Made by a program: the position numbers and the translations under genes. Shown one piece after another: positions 58,091-64,000 of a stretch of 64,000 nt of DNA. The DNA is from an uncultured Chromatiaceae bacterium. Its GTDB lineage: Bacteria; Pseudomonadota; Gammaproteobacteria; Chromatiales; Chromatiaceae. The notes under the pieces were generated by a model that was given only the letters and a program-made list of their open reading frames with translations, was not told the DNA's origin and made no database searches. Position 1 is the stretch's first letter. Each line of letters begins with the position of its first letter. The stretch lies in contig CALALB010000014.1 of NCBI GenBank assembly GCA_937923175.1, positions 1 to 64,000 on the forward strand. Direction: 5' to 3'.

Positions 58091-59311
58091 ATGCAGCAGA
58101 AGGCAGAACCGCAGCAGGCCCTTTCGATATTGGGCGAACTCGATCTCACCCGCTCGCTAAGTGAGGAACTGCGTCTCAGTCTGGCGGAATCCTGTCGGTT
58201 TCTCGAATGTTCGGCCAAGCATCGGATCAAGCTGACCGAGCTTCATCCTGATCGGTTGTATTTGATCGACGGTCATATCGCCCGGCTTGAGAATGGGGTC
58301 ATCGAGCGGCTGCAATCCTTTCGCGGTTTAAGCGAGCCGATCGATCTCATCGGCGAAAATCTAGCACCCGATGCCTGCTTGGTCACCGAGACCCCCTGTC
58401 TATTCCTGCGCATCCCTGCCAAGGCGCTTGAGTCGATCGTCCCGACGCGAAGCGAGGTCAATGACATCGAGCTCGATCCAGCGGAGGGCGAGTTTCTCGC
58501 CGAGCTGTATCAGCTGATTAACAATAACAAACTGGTCCTGCCGGCACGCCCTGAGGTCGCGCTCAAGATCCAGGAGATGACCAATGATCCTGAGACTGGG
58601 ATCGATGCCTTGACCGAGATCATCCAACGCGACCCGACCATCGCGGGTGCGCTCTTACATGCCACCAATAGCCCCCTGTTTCGCGCTGCCAAAGAGATCA
58701 AGACCATCCGCGAGGCAGTCTTGCGTCTGGGTTTTCGCAATACCCGAATGCTGGCAGTCAATCTGGCCTTGCGCCAGGCCTTTCGGGCCAAGAGCGAAAT
58801 CACGCGCCAGGCCATGGAAGAGGTTTGGAACGATAGCGTGCTGTGCTCGGCCTATAGCTATGTGGTCGCCGAGGTCTGTCAACGGCTCGACCGGGAGCGG
58901 GCGTTGCTAGCGGGATTGGTTGCAGGGGTTGGGGCAGTCCCCATCATCCAATTCATCGAAAACCGCGCCCCCGATAAGGGGTTGGCGATGATCCGCTCGC
59001 TCATCAATAAACTCGCCAGTATCACGGGGGTCTTGGTCATCAACTATTGGGGCTTGGGTGAGGATCTGGTGAACGTAGCCGAGCACTATAACGACTGGGG
59101 TTACCAGGCGCCGCAGCCGGATTATGCCAGCATCGCCCTGGTCGCGCGCTGGTCTGCCCTGCGGGATGAGGGCCGTGAGGTGCCCGATGCCGCCTTGATA
59201 CCGGCCTTCCGGCTACTCAGACTCACCCCACCCCTGCCGGGGGAGCCTATCCCAGAGCTTGCTGACCGCCAACGCCAGCTCAATCAGCTGAAATCCATGT
59301 TTAGCCTTTGA
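58091..59311 (+). CDS. HDOD-domain signalling protein, degenerate site
   Basis: The 406-residue protein has an N-terminal part resembling a cyclic-nucleotide-binding jellyroll (about 30-120) and a C-terminal HDOD domain with ITEIIQRDPTIAGALLHATN-like sequence and RNTRMLAVNLALRQAF. Where HDOD proteins usually have LLHDIG, this one reads LVAGVGAVP, so the metal histidine and aspartate are lost, as in many regulatory HDODs. The next HDOD gene (59334) follows by 22 bases and keeps the HD pair. Confidence 0.85.
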   Translation: MQQKAEPQQALSILGELDLTRSLSEELRLSLAESCRFLECSAKHRIKLTELHPDRLYLIDGHIARLENGVIERLQSFRGLSEPIDLIGENLAPDACLVTETPCLFLRIPAKALESIVPTRSEVNDIELDPAEGEFLAELYQLINNNKLVLPARPEVALKIQEMTNDPETGIDALTEIIQRDPTIAGALLHATNSPLFRAAKEIKTIREAVLRLGFRNTRMLAVNLALRQAFRAKSEITRQAMEEVWNDSVLCSAYSYVVAEVCQRLDRERALLAGLVAGVGAVPIIQFIENRAPDKGLAMIRSLINKLASITGVLVINYWGLGEDLVNVAEHYNDWGYQAPQPDYASIALVARWSALRDEGREVPDAALIPAFRLLRLTPPLPGEPIPELADRQRQLNQLKSMFSL

Positions 59312-59333
59312 CCAGGGCGAGGGGACCACGCCC

Positions 59334-60206
59334 ATGCCCTCACCGACCATCGATGGCCTTGTGCAAGGCGCAGGACGCCTCCTGGCGATGCCGCGGGTGG
59401 TGGGGGAGGTGATACGTCTGCTCGATGATCCAAACAGCCGCCAGACCGATATCGCCCGTGTCCTGGAGCAAGACCCTGCCCTGGTGGCGCTGCTCTTGCG
59501 CCTGGCCAACAGCGCAGCATTTGCGCCTGCCCGCACGGTGGATTCGGTCGAACGCGCCATCATGCTCCTGGGGCGTGAGCCGCTGCGCCGCTTGGTGATT
59601 GCAAGCGCTGTGACTCAGGCCACCGATCGGCTGCCACGTCAGGAGATGCTCCCGCTCGAGCTTTTTTGGCGCCATTCGTCCTATTGCGCGCTCATTGCCC
59701 GTCTGTTGGCCGAACGGGTCGAGCCGAGCCTGTCGGGTGCCGTCTTTCTGGGCGGTTTATTGCATGACCTGGGGCAGCTTTTGCTCTTTACCCAGGCCCC
59801 CCAGACCGAACATCGGGCATTTTTGGATTCTTTGGCCGAGATCGACCACCTCTCGCCGGTCGAGGCCGAGCGCGCATTGCTTGGCTTTGACCATGCCGAG
59901 CTCGGGGGCGCCTTGGCCGAGCATTGGGGCCTGCCCGCAGGGCTGGTCGCCTGCATCCGCTATCATCATGACCCGCTTGCTGCCCCTCAGCCGCACGCCT
60001 TGGCGGTAGGTCTCGTGCATGTCGCCAATACCCTGGCCCATCTCGCCGAGATCGACTCGCGCGATCTGCGCGATGCCCCGCCGATCGTCCCTGAGGTCAT
60101 CGAGCGCCTGGGCTTGGGTCTCCATACCCTGCTGACCCTGATCGAACCGGCCCAGTCCCAGATCCTCGGGGTCGAGGCCCTGCGTAATCCAAGGCTTGCC
60201 CAATAG
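59334..60206 (+). CDS. HDOD-domain signalling protein with intact HD
   Basis: The 290-residue protein is almost entirely an HDOD domain: LLAMPRVVGEVIRLLDDP, IARVLEQDPALVALLLRLANS, RAIMLLGREPLRRLVI and GGLLHDLGQLLLF. The HD pair in LLHDLG is present, unlike its upstream neighbour. HDOD proteins often act in motility, c-di-GMP or phosphorelay control. It is probably cotranscribed with the preceding HDOD gene, and the pair may work together. Confidence 0.87.
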   Translation: MPSPTIDGLVQGAGRLLAMPRVVGEVIRLLDDPNSRQTDIARVLEQDPALVALLLRLANSAAFAPARTVDSVERAIMLLGREPLRRLVIASAVTQATDRLPRQEMLPLELFWRHSSYCALIARLLAERVEPSLSGAVFLGGLLHDLGQLLLFTQAPQTEHRAFLDSLAEIDHLSPVEAERALLGFDHAELGGALAEHWGLPAGLVACIRYHHDPLAAPQPHALAVGLVHVANTLAHLAEIDSRDLRDAPPIVPEVIERLGLGLHTLLTLIEPAQSQILGVEALRNPRLAQ

Positions 60207-60253
60207 CAGGCCCCGCGTGGGCATTGCGTACCCTGGATTGCCCTGGCTGGGAT

Positions 60254-60928
60254 CTAGCCCAAATAGACCCCGATCACTAGGACCGCCGAGGCCGAGACGG
60301 TGATCAGGACATTGTCGTCGATCGGCCCGAACTCATAGCGCTCGATGAAGGTCGCAACCAGCGCTGAGATCAGCCCCCAGACAGGGATCGGGGGATGGGA
60401 CAGGGCCCCGATGAACCAACCCAGGGGCGCACAGACTACAAGCATGAAGATGCTGCCGATAGCGCCTTTGGAGCGGCGACGGAGGAAGGCATTGCGGGCA
60501 ATCCCAGTCACCCCATCCCCAAAGGCCATATAAAGCCCGGGCAAGACCGCAAGCCAGGGATCGCCGAGCAGCCACCACAGGCCGGCGACCGACAGCGCCC
60601 ACATCAAGGCGAATTTCACGTCATTGCGGTTCTCGGCCGTTTGAAACCAATAAAACCGCAAGCCCGTCGCATGAGCCAGATTCACCAACAGGGTCACCAC
60701 GAGGCCGCTGACCAGGGGAAACCAGGGATCGGTAAAGACCAGGGGAACAGCCAGCGATCCCACGCCACCGGCAAGCATATGGACGATTTTGCGGTTGTAA
60801 TACAGGGCGCGAACAGGCTCGAGACCCCGCTCGATCATGGCCTGATAGGGCAGGCGGGTCAAAAATAGGACAGCCAGGACATATAGACCCAAGACCAGGG
60901 CCCAGTAAAATTGCGGATCAAGTCTCAT
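60254..60928 (-). CDS. CTP-dependent lipid-kinase-like membrane protein
   Basis: The 224-residue protein has six or seven hydrophobic segments and the motif pattern of the dolichol/phytol kinase and DGK1 family: NRKIVHMLAGGVGSLAVPL near the start, YMAFGDGVTGIARNAF, and KGAIGSIFMLVVCAPLGWF. Family members phosphorylate isoprenoid alcohols or diacylglycerol with CTP. In a phototroph phytol recycling would make sense, but the substrate is not shown by the sequence. It stands alone, 108 bases from hrpA. Confidence 0.75.
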   Translation of the reverse strand: MRLDPQFYWALVLGLYVLAVLFLTRLPYQAMIERGLEPVRALYYNRKIVHMLAGGVGSLAVPLVFTDPWFPLVSGLVVTLLVNLAHATGLRFYWFQTAENRNDVKFALMWALSVAGLWWLLGDPWLAVLPGLYMAFGDGVTGIARNAFLRRRSKGAIGSIFMLVVCAPLGWFIGALSHPPIPVWGLISALVATFIERYEFGPIDDNVLITVSASAVLVIGVYLG

Positions 60929-61036
60929 CGATCAAACCAACCCCAGAGAGAAGGTAGCGATACCTAACCTACCCTGAGGGGTGTAAGCGGGCAAGCTCAG
61001 CGACCGGCCGGTAACCTGGGGTAGCCAGGGTATACC

Positions 61037-64000
61037 CTATAACCCCAGCTCCTGCCAACGCGCCTCGATCCGCTTGGACGAAACCGGAACGCGTGTTCCC
61101 AACTGCTGAGCAAAGAGCGAGACGCGCAGTTCTTCGATTAACCAGCGGATCTCATCGAGACGGGGATCGGTCCGCCCTGAGGCGCGCGCTGCGGCAGCGC
61201 GCCAACGCCCCAGAACCTCGGCCATCTCGGCCATCCAACGGCGGTCGCGGTCCGGGGCATACTGCAGGCGATCGAGCCTGATCCCGATCGCCTTGAGATA
61301 ACGCGGGTAATCCTTGAGACGATCATAGGGGATGGCCTGCAAGAAGCCGCGAAATACCAGGCCATCGAGTTGTTCCCGGATATCCCGGATGCTTTCCTGC
61401 CAATTGACCTGGGTGGCTCCAGCCAGACGTTGGCGAAGGGCATGATAATCGGCAAGGATCCCCGAGATGAGACGGCAGACCTCCTCCGCAGTGCTGAATA
61501 GGCGCGTTTTACCGGCATGCAGGCGTTGAACGAAGGCCTGCTGCTCACGGATGGGCGGCTGCCCCTCGATGAAGCTGAGGTCCAGGATCAGATCGATCAC
61601 TTCATCGGCGAGATCAGCCTGCTTGCCGCCTGAGGGCTCAGACCGGTCAGGGGGCGGGGGGGCCTTGGCATATTGCAGGCGCATGCGCTCGATCCCAGCC
61701 AGAAAGGGCGCGAGTTGCTGGTTCAGGTTGCCTAGATGCAGGCGGATCAGCCGTCGTACCCCGGCGCGATGGGCGCGCTCGGCGCGATCCGCCGCCTCGA
61801 GTATCCGGATGGCTAGGCTGTCGCCGCAATCGATCAGGGCTGGATAGCCGCGTACGCGTAGCCCGCCGTGGTCAAGATCCAACGATTCCGGTAGATCGCC
61901 GAAATCCCAGCGCCGGATCCCATTGCGTTCATCTGCCAGCTGGTAGAGTTGACCAAAGCCTAGGGTGGCCTGGGCACCATAGGCGCGCTGGAGCGCGCGC
62001 AGATCCTCGCTCATCGTCAGGGTCCGTCCCTGCTCATCGATGAGCCTGACCTTCATCCGCAGATAGGGCGGGATCTCAGCGGTGTTCCAGGCATCCTCGG
62101 GGATCTGGAGTCCAGTCGTGGTTCGGATCTCCTCGGCAAGGGCCTGGATCAGCGGTCGGTCGCTAGGGACGAGGCGATCTGCCAGCCTGCGGGCGGTATC
62201 CGGGATCGGCACCAGGGGTTTGCGCAATGATTTGGGCAGGCCGCGCAATAAAGCGGCGATCCGTTCGGCCAAAAGGCCTGGTACCAGCCATTCCAAGCGC
62301 TCGGGGACGAGCTGATTGAGGAGCGGCAAGGGCACCACCAGGGTCAGGCCATCCTCAGACTCGCCGGGACGCAAGCAATATTCGAGGGGCAATCGGCTGG
62401 CCCCGACCTGAATGAAATCGGGAAAATCCTCGGCCCTGACTGCCTGTGTCTCATCGATGAGATCGGACAGGCGCATGTGCAGGATCTTGGGTTGCTGGCG
62501 CACCGCCTCGCGTAACCAACGCTCGAAAAGCGGCTTGGAATAGATGCCGGCAGGGATGCGCTCGGCATAAAAGGCGTAGATGGATTCTTCGTCCAACAGC
62601 TCGCGCCGGCGTTTGGCCTCGAGCCGGCGGATGGAATCGATCAGATCGCGGTTATGACGCCAGAAGGGGGCGCGGGTATGAAACTCGCCCCCGACCAAGG
62701 CTGAGCGGATAAAGATCTCGCGTGCCTCGGCCGGATTGATCGGGCCATAGTTGACGCGGCGCTTGGGGATCAGGGTGATGCCAAAGAGGGTCACCTGTTC
62801 GAAGGCGGCTACCTGTCCGCTTGCTGCCTGCCAATATGGCTCGAAATAGCTGCGCTTGACCAGATGCCCAGCCGCCTGCTCGACCCAGGCGGGCTCGATG
62901 GCGGCGGCGATCCGCCCGTAGGCGCGAGTGGTCTCCACCCGTTCAGCGACCATGACCCATTTGGGAGGCTTGGCAAAGAGTGCCGAGCTTGGATGGATCA
63001 GGAAATGGCTACCGCGCGCCCCCTGAAACTCGCGCTCGGACTCGCGAAACCCGATATGGCTTAAGAGGCCGATCAGCAAGGCGCGATGAATACGGGCATA
63101 GGCGTCCGGATCATAGGGCGGCTGGCCGACCGATGAGTCTTTGAAACCCATCTCGAGCAGCTGCTCGCGTAGCTGCAGATAGACATCCCGCCATTCCTGG
63201 ACCCGGCTCCAGGCCAGAAAATGTCTCTGGCAGAGCGCTTGAAACTGACGGCGCGAGAGATGGGCGCGCTCGCGCTCCAGAAACTGCCAGAGATGCAAGA
63301 GCCCTATGAAATCCGATTCAGGATGATGGAAGGTGGCGTGGATCTCATCGGCCGATTGCTGTTTGTCCAAAGGTCGCTCCCGCGGGTCCTGGATACTCAG
63401 GGCGGCGGCGATCACCAAAACCTCTTCTAGACAGCGGAAGCGATCGGCCTCCAACAGCATTCGCCCGAGGCGTGGATCGAGCGGCAGGTGGGCGAGCCGC
63501 TGACCAAGCGGCGTCAGATGCCCTTGCTGATTGAGCGCGCCCAATTCCTCGAGGGTGCGATAGCCATCGCGGATCAGCCTGGAATCCGGGGGGTCAATGA
63601 ATGGAAACTGCTCGATCGCCCCGAACCCCAAGAGTTTCATGCGCAGGATCACTGCAGCCAGATTGGTTCGCAGAATCTCGGGTTCGGTGAAGGCGGGGCA
63701 GGATTGAAAACGCTCCTTGCTATAAAGCCGGATACAGACCCCTTGCGCCACCCGGCCGCAGCGTCCAGCGCGCTGATTGGCGCTAGCCTGGGAGATCCGC
63801 TCGACCGGCAACCGCTGGACCTGAGTGCGATGGCTATAGCGGCTGATCCGGGCAAAGCCCGTATCCACCACATAATGGATACCCGGGACGGTCAGGGAGG
63901 TCTCGGCGACATTAGTCGCCAGCACGATGCGTCGGGTCGCATGCGGCTGAAAGATACGCGCCTGTTCTTGGGGACCCTGGCGGGCATACAGAGGCAGGAT
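61037..64000 (-). CDS. hrpA: ATP-dependent RNA helicase HrpA (partial)
   Basis: This frame runs off the right edge; the N-terminal helicase motifs (I, II) lie outside. The visible 987 residues begin in the second RecA domain (motif IVLATNVAETSLTVPGI, then QRAGRCGRVAQGVCIRLYS) and continue through the winged-helix/HA2 and OB regions to the long C-terminal extension typical of HrpA, ending in RWQELGL. Full-length HrpA is about 1300 residues. In E. coli it handles stalled ribosomes and mRNA processing. The reading frame is open all the way to 64000, so the true start is beyond the window. Confidence 0.95.
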   Translation of the reverse strand: MLPLYARQGPQEQARIFQPHATRRIVLATNVAETSLTVPGIHYVVDTGFARISRYSHRTQVQRLPVERISQASANQRAGRCGRVAQGVCIRLYSKERFQSCPAFTEPEILRTNLAAVILRMKLLGFGAIEQFPFIDPPDSRLIRDGYRTLEELGALNQQGHLTPLGQRLAHLPLDPRLGRMLLEADRFRCLEEVLVIAAALSIQDPRERPLDKQQSADEIHATFHHPESDFIGLLHLWQFLERERAHLSRRQFQALCQRHFLAWSRVQEWRDVYLQLREQLLEMGFKDSSVGQPPYDPDAYARIHRALLIGLLSHIGFRESEREFQGARGSHFLIHPSSALFAKPPKWVMVAERVETTRAYGRIAAAIEPAWVEQAAGHLVKRSYFEPYWQAASGQVAAFEQVTLFGITLIPKRRVNYGPINPAEAREIFIRSALVGGEFHTRAPFWRHNRDLIDSIRRLEAKRRRELLDEESIYAFYAERIPAGIYSKPLFERWLREAVRQQPKILHMRLSDLIDETQAVRAEDFPDFIQVGASRLPLEYCLRPGESEDGLTLVVPLPLLNQLVPERLEWLVPGLLAERIAALLRGLPKSLRKPLVPIPDTARRLADRLVPSDRPLIQALAEEIRTTTGLQIPEDAWNTAEIPPYLRMKVRLIDEQGRTLTMSEDLRALQRAYGAQATLGFGQLYQLADERNGIRRWDFGDLPESLDLDHGGLRVRGYPALIDCGDSLAIRILEAADRAERAHRAGVRRLIRLHLGNLNQQLAPFLAGIERMRLQYAKAPPPPDRSEPSGGKQADLADEVIDLILDLSFIEGQPPIREQQAFVQRLHAGKTRLFSTAEEVCRLISGILADYHALRQRLAGATQVNWQESIRDIREQLDGLVFRGFLQAIPYDRLKDYPRYLKAIGIRLDRLQYAPDRDRRWMAEMAEVLGRWRAAAARASGRTDPRLDEIRWLIEELRVSLFAQQLGTRVPVSSKRIEARWQELGL

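Overview
The window is dense, GC-rich gammaproteobacterial chromosome. It carries the gammaproteobacterial kdsD-kdsC-lptC-lptA-lptB-rpoN-hpf-ptsN block, an mlaFEDCB-murA block, and a polar-flagellum style chemotaxis set with FliW and a c-type-heme chemoreceptor. Together these suggest a purple sulfur bacterium or close relative (Chromatiales/Chromatiaceae). That assignment is inference from gene content; the window contains no rRNA or photosynthesis genes to confirm it. The only RNA gene recognised is a tRNA-Val(CAC).

Layout. (1) 0.3-2.6 kb: a PAP2 membrane phosphatase and a secreted protein of unknown function, transcribed divergently from overlapping start codons. (2) 2.7-11.1 kb, minus strand: cell-shape and lipoate block lipB, dacC, rlpA, rodA, mrdA, mreD, mreC, mreB. 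(3) 11.3-13.0 kb, plus strand: gatC-gatA without gatB. (4) 13.0-23.4 kb, minus strand: kdsD, kdsC, lptC, lptA, lptB, rpoN, hpf, ptsN, hprK, rapZ, EIIA-Man, ptsH, ptsI. This joins LPS assembly to an incomplete, regulatory phosphotransferase chain with no sugar permease. (5) 23.4-25.1 kb: a gene-poor gap holding a decayed IS200/IS605-type tnpB. (6) 25.1-32.6 kb, plus strand: mlaF-E-D-C-B, murA, hisG, hisD, hisC. (7) 32.7-41.5 kb: tRNA-Val, a yjbQ-family gene, a 1225-residue membrane protein of unknown function, small proteins, fliW, a rhodanese, a DUF2934 protein, rsmA and a DUF5610 protein.

(8) 41.7-52.5 kb: chemotaxis cluster cheY, STAS, cheA, MCP, cheW, cheR, cheD, cheB, with a clostripain-like peptidase inserted on the opposite strand between cheD and cheB, and a convergent heme-binding MCP at the end. 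(9) 52.7-61 kb: a YfbR-like HD nucleotidase, a DamX-like AAA/SPOR protein, a SprA-related protein, a YjfB-like motility protein, a small unknown protein, a PilZ protein, an EF-hand-type protein, two HDOD proteins and a CTP-dependent lipid-kinase-like protein. (10) 61.0-64.0 kb: hrpA, truncated by the window edge.

No CRISPR array, prophage or clearly novel defence system was seen. The most interesting signals are two sequence matches to flagellar sigma-28 promoters in front of uncharacterised genes (40245-40271 and 56320-56346), the heme CxxCH chemoreceptor, the insert in CheA, the peptidase interrupting the chemotaxis operon, the tnpB relic where yrbG often lies, and long homopolymer tracts in or beside signalling genes.
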